Origin: Eublepharis macularius
Lineage: Eukaryota > Chordata > Lepidosauria > Squamata > Eublepharidae
Direction: 5' to 3'
NCBI RefSeq assembly: GCF_028583425.1
Contig: NC_072806.1
Location: 38,734,001 to 38,798,000 of the forward strand
Length of the DNA: 64,000 bases
Positions 54,332 through 64,000 of this stretch are shown here, in pieces (within the stretch, counting starts at the first letter, position 1; each line of letters begins with the position of its first letter). A program made the position numbers and the translations under genes. The notes below the pieces were generated by a model. The model was not told the origin of the DNA. It saw only the letters and a list, made by a program, of their open reading frames with translations, and made no database searches.

Positions 54332-56393
54332 CTGCAGAGCATCCTTGGGTTATTTATTTCTAGTATCTCTTTAATGCCAAATACAAATGCTCCTGGGCGT
54401 AGATCAGCATTAGACAGGACATTGCAAAATAACAACATGCAAGAGGCAGCGTAGAGCCTACAGATATAGGGAGGCCTTGGGAAATCATCCTTGATATGAG
54501 AAGGGGGTCTTATCCTGTCCAGTATAGTCTTTGTTCTCATCTGTGAACTGTTGGAAACCATGGCCTTTCCAGATATATTTGGCATTAAGAGATGGGCTTG
54601 GATTTCCTGTCCTTGTGAGGATCCGTCCCTGATGTAGGGGTTGGAGTTGGGCTAATGAGGGGTGGAACTTAGTGGGATCTGGTGGAGTGTAGTAGAGGGT
54701 AGAGGATGGCAGCCTAGCTGTGTCTGATGTCACACAGGTGAAGCCTGATTGACGTGGGGAGCATGCAAACAGCAAAATTCTCAAGGGCCAAGTAGCTTGC
54801 TCCCTTGATTCTGGCCCCTTACTCTGAAATTTTATTCCGTTTTTTACAGGGGTGACCCTGAGAAAAAAAGCTGAAGCTCATGGATCTTCAGGTCAGATCC
54901 TTAGATCTGGCAACTTTTATATTTTTGTTTATTTAAACTGTGTATATCTTGTTTTCTGAGCTGATATTTGGGTTCTCAGAGCAGTTTAAAATTTGGAACC
55001 ACATATAAAAGATGATAAAACAAATATTTTTTAAAAAGCACAATAATAACTACTAAGAAATCTTTGAAAACCCAATGAGGGCAATCCAGAGCAATAAATG
55101 TGGTTCGGGTCTTTTAACCCATTTTTTTCTTTTATCTTCATGGCAGAAAAAAACATAAAAGACTTCAGTGAAGGGCGTGAGTCTCAGTACTCCAGCCCTG
55201 CTTTGGAATATCTTTGTTACAATCCCTGGCCTTTTTTTAAAGTTAAAATTTAACTTTTGACTAAAGTAAACCTGTTCATACAGGACCGTTCCTAAGGAAA
55301 GGAGATTTATGTTTATGAGGGTTGCAGCATCTTGGAGGCTCCAGCTGAGTTGTCGCAATCTGGCCTTTTCTGCTCTCTTTAGTTCTGTTTTGTATTACTG
55401 GAATTTGTTTAACAGTTAAGATGATTTTTTGTGTTTGCCCTCTCCCATGGACTGCGCTTTGTTTGGACTTACACATTTGCTGACCTTTTTGAGGTTATCT
55501 GTTTGGGTGCAAGCATACCTGTTCTTCTAGCTGCGTTAGTTCTTGTATGTTCATGTATTTCTGCTATAAATTGTAAAATAAATAAAATACAAACTGGGGG
55601 GAAAAGTAGCCTAAATTCTGCAACTTGTATAAATTATACAAAATAATACGCACAGATGTTCTTGCGTAAAAATGAATTAAGGTTCTTTCCTTACTACTCA
55701 GAGAAAAACGTGTGCAGCGAAGGAAAGTATCAACCACGCTTCCCTTGCTGCTGTTTTCACCTGTCCTGCTTCTTTGACTTTTGGAGATTTGACCAGCTGT
55801 TATTCACTTGCTGTCCCTGCAGTCTTAGGCTGAAAACTTAATTTAATGTCAAACCCGGATGCTCAGCATTGTGACTGTTGTAATGTATCCAGTGCTTGTG
55901 TGGTGTGGTTGAGCTTGAACACGTCAGTTAACTGGGGTTCTCTTTGTGTGAACTATGATGTCATGCAAGGAAATGCAGGTTCCTGAGAATCTCCACGCTT
56001 AAATAAGTGACAAGTTTCAAGTCCTTATGATTGCAGCAATCAGTTGGAAAGCATACCAGAGAAGACTGCTAAAAGTTAGAGGGATGCCAGGATATGTTGC
56101 TTTCTTCATGGGGGAAAAAAGTTAAAATCTCTGTAGAATGCAGTAAGCAGTTTCACCCTTCTAACTCCATGTAGAAGGGTATAATACTCTTTAGGACTGA
56201 GTTTCTAGCTGGTGTCTACAGATTAATCTGGGCTGGAGGTTCTTAGACTTTTTATACTGCAGTATTTCATGTTTTGTTTTTTTGCTTTTCACCACTCTGT
56301 AACTTCCATTGACTCCCTGCTGGTTGAAAAGTGAGATAGAAATAGAAATAATCCTCCTTAGAGGAAATATGAAAAATTGAATAATTAGGTAGT
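54332..56393. other. Unassigned intron DNA
   Basis: A reversed LINE tail may lie at 54950-55060 (TCTCAGAGCAGTTTAAAAT) and a forward tail at 55545-55605. Otherwise nothing is recognised. Confidence 0.4.
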
Positions 56394-57985
56394 TTGCAAT
56401 TTTCACCTTCTCTTGGCACAGGACATACTTATATCAGGAAAAACCTTTTCATGGTCAGAGTAGTTCAAAGGTGGAATCAGCTGCCTAGGGAGGTGGTGAG
56501 CTCCCCTTCAGACAAGAGTGCTGAAAGAACTTTCCAGAGAACTTGCAGGACCCCTGTCCATCATCTTCAAGGCCTCCTGGAGGACTGGGGATGTGCCACA
56601 AGTTAGGAGAAGAGCGAATGTTATCCCAATCTTTAAGAAAGGGAAGAAGGATGACCTGGGAAACTACAGGCCGGTCAGTCTGACATCTGTTGCTGAGAAG
56701 ATATTAGAGCAGATTTTAAAGGAATCAGTCTGTAAGCATCTGGAGGACCGCTTAGTGATCCGGGAAAGTCCCCAACAGATCTTGCCAGACCAACCTGGTT
56801 TCCTTCTTTGATCGAGTGACGAGCTTACTGGATCGTGGGAACTCTGTTGACGTGATTTATCTGGATTTCAGTAAAGCTTTTGATAAGGTCCCCCATGACA
56901 TTCTGATGGGCAAACTAGAAGACTGTGGACTGGACTATAGGTCAGATGGGTTGATAGGGAACTGGTTAGAGGACCGCACCCAAAGAGTAGTGGTCAATGG
57001 CGTTTCATCAGATTGGAGGGAGGTGTCCAGTGGGGTGCCATAGGGTTTGGTTTTGGGCCCGGTACTTTTCAATATTTTTATCAATGATCTGGATGAAGGG
57101 GTAAACGGGCTACTCATTAAATTTGCTGATGATACCAAGTTGGGAGCGGTAGCAAACACCCAAGAAGAGTGAAAATTCAACAAGACCTGAATACTCTGGA
57201 GAAGTAGGCAGTTGTGAACAGGATGTAATTCATCATAGATAAGTGCACAGTATTACTGGGCCACAAAAATGGGAAACACAAATACAGGATGGGGGATACA
57301 CTTCTGGGTAGTAGTGTATGCGAAAGAGATCTTGGGGTAAGAGTGGACTGTAAACGAAATATGAGCAGTCAGTGTGATGCGGTGGCAAAAAAGGCAAACT
57401 TAGTCTTGGGTTGTACCAAAAGAGCCATTGCATCGAAATCGCAGAAAGTTATAGTCCTTCTCTATACTGCCCTGGTCAGGCCACACCTGGAGTATTGTGT
57501 GCAGTTCTGGAGGCCTCACTTCAAAAAGGATGTGGCCAAAATTGAGAGGGTGCAGAGGAGAGCAACGAGGATGATCAGGGGTCTGGAGACTGAGCCCTAC
57601 GAGGAAAAGCTGAGGGCCTTGGGAATGTTTAGTTTGGAGAAGAGGGGGGACATGATTGCTCTCTTTAAGTATTTGAAAGGCTGTCATTTGGAGGGGGCAA
57701 GGAGCTGTTCCAGTTGGCAGCAGAGGGTAGGACCCGAAACAATGGGCTTAAATTACATGCACAAAGGTACCGGCTGGATATTAGGAAGAACTTTTTCATG
57801 GTCAGAGTAGTTCAAAAGTGGAATCAGCTGCCTAGGGAGGTGGTGAGCTCCCCCTCACTGGCAGTTTTCAAGAAGAGGCTGGATGAATACTTGTCAGAGA
57901 TGCTTTAGGCTGATCCTGCACTGGGCAGGGGGTTGGACTAGATGGTCTGTATGGCCCCTCCCAACTCTGTGATTCTGGGATACTT
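56394..57985 (+). pseudogene. CR1 reverse-transcriptase pseudogene with rearranged 5' end
   Basis: 56394-56510 is a piece of the late RT region (FMVRVVQRWNQLPREVVSS). It is joined at about 56511 to an earlier RT region: VIPIFKKGKKDDLGNYRPVS (block 1), VIYLDFSKAFDKVPHDIL (catalytic Asp of motif A), then after a TAG at 57041-57043, KFADDTKLG with the FADD catalytic pair (57117-57140). 57289-57900 gives [69 protein letters not shown]-like text. The 3' end at 57910-57985 is GTTGGACTAGATGGTCTGTA, CCAACTCTGTGATTCTGG. Frameshifts lie near 56812 and 57180. It is the longest CR1 RT remnant here. Confidence 0.92.
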
Positions 57986-58714
57986 CATGCTGTAAATTTT
58001 AAAGCCCACTCAGCTCTTTTTTTAAAATAATACTCCTTGAAATGTGTCTGTGGATCCAGCAGAAGATCACAGTGTTGGAATAATAAACAATGCCCAGAGG
58101 GTTGATTCTGTGTTTCCAAAGAAAACGCGCACGCTGTACACCCCTTTAGTGAGTCTGCTTTTCTCTTCGGTGGGCACACTTCCGGTTTCTGATTCTAGTT
58201 GGGGCATGTCGCTGTTGATCAGGGATAGTCTTGAGGTTCTGGTACCCTGTCCCTGGTAAACTATGGTTATGGTTTTATGTCGTTTGAAGATGTCTTGTTA
58301 AGATGTCCCTTGTGTGGATTTCTTCCTCCCCAGGGTCTGTGAAAGGTGAATCTCAGAGATGGGAGCTGATGCATGCATCTCGCTGTGTAGTGCAGCTTTT
58401 CACACTTTGCAGTCATTGAGGTTGATGTGGAGATAGAGGACAGCATCTTGTTTCCTTATTATATCTCTGACCCAAAGAGAAAACTCTTCTGCCTTTTTAC
58501 ATGTATGGAAGTTCAGGCAATTGCAGAAGAAACCAGTACACGTGTGGTGGATCAAAATTTTCTGTAGTGGCGTGTGTGGAGCTTGGCTAGCAAACCTTGG
58601 CGTGAGGTTTTGCCTGTGCAGAGGAGGAGGAGACAGTTACATTGTGGGGAATGGTACAGAATGGGGGGGCGGAGAGTGAGAAGGGCTTTATCATTCATTG
58701 TTCTCCGAGATGTA
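57986..58714. other. Unassigned intron DNA
   Basis: Nothing recognised. Confidence 0.4.
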
Positions 58715-58787
58715 TGTCAAGACCTCTGCATATCTCAAGACTCGAGAGCAGCTGCCAGTCACACTAGACAGTCCTGACTTTGATGGA
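58715..58787 (+). repeat. Family A SINE, 3' fragment
   Basis: TCAAGACCTCTGCATATCTC, GAGCAGCTGCCAGTCACAC, CTGACTTTGATGGATGATAG. Confidence 0.7.
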
Positions 58788-59240
58788 TGATAGAATCAGA
58801 ATCATGGGGTTGGAAGGGACCTCCAGGGTCATCTAGTCCAACCCCCTGCACAATGCAGGAATTTCACAACTACCTCCCCATCTCCAGTGACCCCCCCTGC
58901 TCCATGCCCAGATTGTCATAACACCATCAGGATCCCTAGCCAATCTGGCCTGGGGAAAATTACTACCTGGCCCCAAGGTGGCAATCGACATTACCCTGGG
59001 CATGTAAGAAGGGGCCACGAGAACAAAGCACTGATGTCACCCTTCCTGCCCTCCCTCTCATGATCTGCTGAGGTTCACAGAATAAGCATTGCTGTCAGGT
59101 GGCCACCTAGTCTCTGCTTAAAAACCTCCAGAGAAGGAGAGCCCACCACCTCCCGAGGAAGCCTGCTCCACTGAGGGACCGCTCTCACTGCCAGGAAGTT
59201 TGTTTCAGTAGCTCCCAGTGACCTGTTTCTAGTGGTTCAA
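58788..59240 (-). mobile_element. CR1 LINE 3' end, second subfamily, reverse
   Basis: AATCAGAATCATGGGGTTGG, GGTCATCTAGTCCAACCCCC, then a 250-bp UTR-like stretch, GTCTCTGCTTAAAAACCTCC, GCCCACCACCTCCCGAGGAA, GCCTGCTCCACTGAGGG. Its 3' UTR differs from the copies at 29137 and 53086. Confidence 0.85.
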
Positions 59241-60768
59241 AGGGCTGTTCTGTGTTTGTGGCTATCCGTTTTCTTTTTTTCTTTTGCCCCCCAAATATGC
59301 ATCACTGAACTCTACTGCTCTTTCTTTTTCTCAGAAATAAGTTTTGTAGCAGCCCAGCTGTTGCAGCCAAGCCATGCAGCTTGGTTAGAAACATGGGCAG
59401 GAAGTGACGCAACGAGATTTGCTCAGGAAAAGAGGTGTGCGTGCGTGCGTGGCACCCTACAAGGCAAGTAAAACCGTTCCCCAAGTGGAGGCAGCTTCCC
59501 CTTTTAACCCCCCAAAGAGTGTCCTTTTTTAGAATGCATGTGTGAGAATAAGGAATGCCTGCAGCTTCTGTATGAGTCGCTGGTCTGGGAGCGTCTCTCT
59601 GGTACATGCAGAGATGCAGCAAAGAGCCTCTTGAGGTGGTTCTATGGTGGGCTCTGCACCTCAAGTTGCAGAGACACAGGAAAATGTGCTGTGCCCAGCA
59701 GAGGTTGCTTAGGAGGCCAGGACTGAGGAGTGAATCATGTAGAGATGCAGTAGACAGCCTCCTCTGAGGAGGGACACTTTGGGCTCATGCAGACTTTTTA
59801 AGAAGTGGGAAGTGTATTTGGGTTTGGGGGTGCCCTGTCAGCTGATGAGGGAGGGATGAATTCATTGCTACCTGGCCTGAATTTCATCCTCTTGGCTTGT
59901 TGCCAGAATGGGAAGATACAAAGCCAAACTTTATTTTCCCCAGCTGAGTGTTTGTTCTGGAAGAGCCGTTTGCTGTCCTAACTCATGCTCACACCCCAGC
60001 CTAACTGTGTGCTTTGCACTCAGGGTGCACCAGGCTTAGTCTCTGCCCCCTGCAGTTAGAGAGGGAGACGGGTCAGACCTTTGCCGAGGGTCTCAGGAGC
60101 TGCCAGTCAGAGCAGGCTGCTCAGCTACAAGGGCAGCTCCCCAGGGCGATGGCCCCTGCTTTAAAACAGCGTGCAAGTGGAGCTGCCTCAGTGTCAGAGG
60201 CAGCTCATCCGCAGCTCATCCGCTCAGTGTCAGAGGCAGCTCATCAGCTCATCCGCTCAGCACACCTCGCTGACCGCGTCAGGCGCAGGAGCAGGGGAGG
60301 CACCGAAAGAGTTAGAGGGCCGTAAAGAGTCCCCAGAGTCCTGCGTGGGTGGAGGCAGCTGAGCCATCACTCTCCCTTTGCCAGGTCTATCATGCTTACT
60401 CAAAAGTAAGATCTGTGTTCAGTAGGGCTTACTCCCAGGTAAACATGCTTAGGATTGCAGCCCTTGGAATGAGCCAGGTGATGTTTCATTATGTTTGAGT
60501 ATGTATTTGAGGGCACCAGTGTCTTAGTTCTCCTGGGGAAGGCCCTGGCCAAAGGAACGTGTTTGGGTGGAAGCACTGCTATTCTACGCAGGCAGGCTGC
60601 GTAAGGCTTGGGGCACCCATTTCTGCAGCACAAGCTAAGAGCCTCTGGGCAAGGGAATAAGTATCTTATACGAAACAAATGCAGCGCTCCCAGGGACTCT
60701 GACCACAGGAGTGTATTTTTTAAAGCACCTTTCCCAAGGCATATGCTCTGGCAAGTTACGGGGCACGG
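59241..60768. other. Unassigned intron DNA
   Basis: A short repeat at 60388-60470 (GTAGGGCTTACTCCCAGGTA, TTAGGATTGCAGCCC) matches a known style of reptile repeat. Imperfect tandem repeats of CAGAGGCAGCTCATC occur at 60196-60260. Otherwise nothing is recognised. Confidence 0.45.
60196..60260. repeat. Short tandem repeat, about 20-40 bp units
   Basis: GTCAGAGGCAGCTCATC is present twice (60203 and 60229) with further GCTCATCCGCTCAG units. It lies in a chance ORF. Confidence 0.7.
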
Positions 60769-61089
60769 CAGGAGTCCCCAACTTTTTTGAGACTGTGGGC
60801 ACCTTTGGAATTTTGAGGCAGGGCGGCAGGTGCCACTTGTAAAACGGTGGCCTCTGGAGGCAGAGCCAAGCACCCCCTCTGCTGCTCCCTGGCCCAGCAC
60901 CTCACAGTTGATCTTCAGGTCCTGTTTACAGGATCCTGGGTATTTCTCAGTGAGCAGATGAATGAAGCATTTGAATGGCGGCAGCCAATCATTGCTCCTG
61001 TCTTCACAAATGCCCTGCCTGCTCTTCTGAAATACACGGGTGGGTGCTTGGGGAAGTACCCTCGGGTGCTGTATTGGGGAACAAGGTCA
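60769..61089 (-). mobile_element. hAT-like element, reverse, same family as 51789-52147
   Basis: AGGAGTCCCCAACTTTTTTG, GTGGGCACCTTTGGAATTTT, GCCTCTGGAGGCAGAGCC near 60769-60870 are the reversed 3' part of the element at 51789. The far end at about 61070-61089 (CTGTATTGGGGAACAAGG) is the probable degraded opposite end. Confidence 0.6.
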
Positions 61090-62147
61090 AGGAGGTGAAG
61101 TTATTTCCCTGATCAGAGGAAAACCTACTTGCTGTCCCCCACCCTCCATGGTTTCTGAGGTGTTTGGTGTAACCTGCTTGAGTTTTTAGCCTATTGTTGT
61201 GTTCTTAAGCATTAGAAACTTAGTACCAAACCTCATGTTTTGTTGACGTCCTTTAACGCATGGATAGATTGGCCATTAACTAGGTTTGGCAAGTACCTGA
61301 GAAGTGGGCTGTGCTAGACTTAAGGGCTGCCCCGGCTATGCATGCTTTCCCCTAGGCTGGAATGGCATTGATAAGGGAGCAGAACAGAGTCTGTTCTAAT
61401 GTGAGCACAGCTGCTTGACTCTTGAGATACTGAAGCGAACCTCAGGATGTCGGTTCTTGTGGTCTTTTGCAAACAAGAGGAGTTGGGCTGGGCTGGCTTG
61501 CAGTTGGTCAGATTTCAAAGGTGGGATAGTGCGATGGCTGGCAAAGGGTGGGCATAAAGGGGCCCAGTAATCTCCATGGCCCTCGACCACTTAATGATTC
61601 CTCTCCCCCCTTGCATTCCGAGGAGGCACAAGATACTAGTTGGAAGCAGACATGTTTCTACCACCCCATTGAGCGTCCTTGCTTGCCCCCCTGAGTCTTC
61701 CTAGCTTCCTGGCCACCAGACTTTGTCCCTCTGCCCTCTTGGCTGCTCTGATTATCCCCCCCCCTTCCTGGGGTTGCCAAAGGCATCCCTGGAGGAAGGG
61801 ATTTTCCCACATTGCAACAGCTCAGGCCCATAAACTGCACTGGTGAAGCTGTTGCATCTGACTTGGTTAAACTAGCAACTCTCTCTCTCCTTTTCGTACG
61901 GTCTTTGCTGGTTTGGTATCAAAGTTCAGTGAAAACTGGCCAGCCCAGACAAAAACTTTGTTATGTACGCCAGGGTGTACCGTTTACAGTGTCTGAGCAT
62001 CAAATAGTGCTTGCGACTGGAAATCTGTACTCTGAATCTTGGGATGGGAAAGATGTGTTCCCATCTACCTCCCCCTAGGGAGAGGCAGTCCATTGGTGAA
62101 GGTGAAGGAAGATCCATTGCCGTTCTTTGTTCTGCTTCAATACAGAA
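61090..62147. other. Unassigned intron DNA
   Basis: Nothing recognised. A C run lies at 61757-61764. Confidence 0.4.
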
Positions 62148-62290
62148 GGGCTGCGGTTGACTTGGCAGAGCACCTGCTTTGAATGTGGAAGGTCCCTGGT
62201 CAAATCTTGGCATCTCCAGTTAAAGGGTCTTGGTGGGGTATCCGCTCTCTGGAGAATGGCTCTTGGGAGCCTCTGTGATCTAATGGTGTA
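62148..62290 (+). repeat. Family A SINE
   Basis: GGGCTGCGGTTGACTTGGCA, GAGCACCTGCTTTGAATGTG, TCCCTGGTCAAATCTTGGCA (B box), ATCTCCAGTTAAAGGGTCTT. Confidence 0.85.
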
Positions 62291-62351
62291 AGAGAGCTTC
62301 ATAGACTCTTAAGAGACTGAAGATCTGTGGGTTGAAGTGAAACCTTTGAGA

Positions 62352-62446
62352 GAGCAGCTGTGGCTCAGTGACAGAGCAGCCGCTTTGCATGCGGAAACCT
62401 CCAGTTTATTTCCTGGGATGTCCCGTTAAAAAGATTTTGGGGAACC
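62352..62446 (+). repeat. Family A SINE, 5' part
   Basis: GAGCAGCTGTGGCTCAGTGA (A box), CAGAGCAGCCGCTTTGCATG, then a mutated B-box region, and TGTCCCGTTAAAAAGATTTT. It is cut off where the Helitron fragment begins. Confidence 0.85.
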
Positions 62447-62454
62447 ACTGTGGG

Positions 62455-63243
62455 GAACATGTTTGCTTCGTGTATAGTAGTGACGACCCTAGCAGACTTA
62501 ACAGCCAAGATATACACTGATGTCGCCACTGTCACGGAGAAGTCCATGGACCGGCTGTGCAAGCGTGCCATTCTGACCCCCAAGAATGACAAGGCTGCCA
62601 TCATTAATGAAACACCACTTAACTCCCTCGAAGGGGCAGAAATGGAGTACAGATCTGTGGACTCAGTGGTGCAAATGGATGATGCGGTCCACTACCCTGT
62701 GGAGTTCCTCAACATGCTCAGCCCTCCTGGCTTCCCAGGCCACAAGCTTCTCCTCAAAGTGGGGGCTCCAGTGATGCTTCTCTGGAACCTCAACCCACCA
62801 ACACTCTGCAACGGCACCAGACTGCGAGTGAAAGCCCTCCACAGGAACATCATCGAGGCCACGTTGTTCACCGGCAGTGCTCGGCTGGGGGGGGGGGAGG
62901 GTGTCGGGTGTTCATACCGCTCATACCACTCATACCATCAGAGAACCCTTTCGCATTCAAGACTGCAGTTCCCCCTCAAGGCCGGCTTTGCTATGACGAT
63001 CAACAAGTCCTTTTAAAATCTGTTCTATAAATGTTACATTTTGAAATTCACTTCATCAGTTTTCGGCATCAACACGCTTCGCTTTATTCAAACACCTTTG
63101 TGAAGCTTGGCTACTATCCTATTATACTACAAAACCAAATTAAAAAAAAAACCCTACAAACCAAAAAATGTTACCTACCCATAAGTATTATAACTGGATT
63201 TAAAGTAGTTAAATACCATGGCGAAGGACGGGCATCAAGCTAG
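62455..63243 (+). mobile_element. Helitron 3' part: helicase C-terminus and 3' terminus
   Basis: The frame 62450-63016 encodes the Pif1-type helicase C-terminal region of a Helitron RepHel protein: LCKRAILTPKNDKAAIINET, YRSVDSVVQMDDAVHYPVEF, then KVGAPVMLLWNLNPPTLCNG, TRLRVKALHRNIIEATLFTG, and FAMTINK (helicase motif VI start). Between 62888 and about 62965 the frame is displaced: IPLIPLIPSENPFAFK is in another frame, so a G-tract insertion at 62888-62897 and a later shift compensate each other. Everything N-terminal (Rep nuclease, motifs I-III) is missing. The 3' end at 63243 is CTAG followed by T, preceded by a CCATGGCGAAGGACGGG imperfect hairpin (63217-63233), as expected for a Helitron terminus. 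Confidence 0.88.
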
Positions 63244-63594
63244 TCCCTTTATAAAAATGCCCCCTGAATGCTTCTGTGTTGCATCTTCTGCAAAGTGATG
63301 GAGATGGGGGGGGGGGGCTTTCCTGATCTTTCCCTGCTTGAACATCGGCAGACGTGTGGTCCATCAGAGTTGGCAATACTGGCCTAGGCAGCTGGGTATA
63401 AAGTCGCTTCTTGTATTCCAGGGATTAGCAACAGGGAACTCTGGCCTTTGCTTGCAGCACAACCAAGTGGTAGAAACCTGAGGGGTTAGAGTAGGCTGGA
63501 GGGCTAAAGTCCTCAGCCTGAGACCCAGGACGACCAGTATCAGTCAGAGGAAGCAATACTGACTGCAGTAGTCCAGTCTCCCAAAACACTAGAA
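63244..63594. other. Intron DNA: repeat shared with 15189-15260 and a SINE fragment
   Basis: 63244-63330 is similar to 15189-15260. A G run lies at 63307-63317. A forward family A fragment lies at 63505-63590 (CAATACTGACTGCAGTAGTC). Confidence 0.55.
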
Positions 63595-63893
63595 CCTGGG
63601 GGTTTCTAATACAGTTGATGGGGCAGCACACATACACAAGTAAGCATTTCTCACAAAACTTGTGGAACTCACTGCCACAGGATGTAGGGCAGGCCACTAA
63701 CTTACATGGCTTTAAAATAGGGTTATGCACATTCTTGAAAGAGAGATTGTTAAGCCATGATAGCTCAATCTTCAGAGCACAAAGCTTTGGCCGTGTGCTC
63801 CTCCTGTGGGCTGTCTAGGGCAACGGGTTGGCTGCCGTGGGAAACAGGATGCTGTTAGACTGTTGGGCAGGGCTGCTCTTAAGTTCTTTTGAA
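63595..63893 (+). mobile_element. CR1/L3-like LINE 3' end
   Basis: The frame 63615-63818 has FSQNLWNSLPQDVGQATNLH, GFKIGLCTFLKERLL, the RT C-terminal block. 63836-63893 reads GTGGGAAACAGGATGCTGTT, AGACTGTTGGGCAGGGCTGC, TCTTAAGTTCTTTT, the 3' end. It is the forward counterpart of 45615-46195. Confidence 0.78.
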
Positions 63894-64000
63894 AGCAACC
63901 CAAGGCAAATCTTCTCTGGAAATGAAATTCTGTTACAGCTGGCATGAACTCTGTACTCTTGCCATAGGCGACTAGAACCACCCTATATGTAAACACCCAA
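63894..64000. other. Window edge, unassigned
   Basis: Nothing recognised. Confidence 0.4.

Noticed and set aside
60847..61098. ORF with an apparent exon-like boundary (TTTACAG|GATCC) as KSR1 exon 2
   Set aside because: The encoded residues do not resemble the KSR1 segment after RTLE, and the region lies in a hAT-like repeat.
62450..63016. A functional cellular PIF1 helicase gene
   Set aside because: Only the C-terminal motifs are present, two frame changes are visible, and a Helitron-type 3' terminus follows within 230 bases.

Overview
This window looks like vertebrate nuclear DNA from a squamate reptile (most likely a lizard). It is not a prokaryotic or viral locus. The reasons are a single CpG-island first exon of a conserved vertebrate gene, very long non-coding DNA, and a dense mix of repeats typical of squamates: RTE/BovB, CR1, L2-like and L1 LINEs, tRNA-derived SINEs, 5S-rRNA-derived SINEs with BovB-like tails, hAT-type MITEs and a Helitron. 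I cannot name the species.

The only host coding exon I can support is exon 1 of KSR1 (kinase suppressor of Ras 1) at 11268-11459 (+). It lies in a CpG island (about 10640-12050) and ends in a phase-0 GT donor. I found no exon 2, so everything from 11460 to 64000 is probably KSR1 intron 1, and 1 to about 10600 is upstream intergenic DNA.

Layout. 1-10600: LINE and SINE debris, including L2-like RT remnants, a BovB 3' end at 2546-3228, a possible LTR at 3873-4410, and copy A of a near-identical 1 kb duplication (7370-8573). 10410-10575: a palindromic retroelement next to the CpG island. 10640-12050: KSR1 promoter and exon 1. 12-20 kb: early intron with SINEs, a fold-back repeat, and a CR1 endonuclease fragment split by a perfect 215-bp palindrome (19297-19511). 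22.6-24.8 kb: a local cluster of duplicated composite repeats with a MITE flanked by an 8-bp target-site duplication. 26.5-27.1 kb: a 600-bp terminal-inverted-repeat element. 27.5-29.6 kb: copy B of the duplication. 30.7-31.3 kb: an L1 with a 17-bp target-site duplication. 32.5-33.4 kb: an L2-like LINE. 42-43.5 kb: BovB tail and a GC-rich repeat with paired CRE palindromes. 51.8-52.1 and 60.8-61.1 kb: hAT-like elements. 53-54.3 kb: a CR1 with ORF1 joined to RT. 56.4-58 kb: a CR1 reverse-transcriptase pseudogene. 62.4-63.2 kb: the 3' end of a Helitron with its helicase C-terminus.

Most long ORFs here are chance ORFs in the CpG island or decayed transposon frames. I see no previously undescribed gene system. 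The most notable points are the perfect palindrome inside a CR1, the Helitron end with a paralogous empty site, and the duplicated composite-repeat blocks. Repeat family names rest on remembered consensus features, not on a database search, and repeat boundaries are approximate unless a target-site duplication is given.
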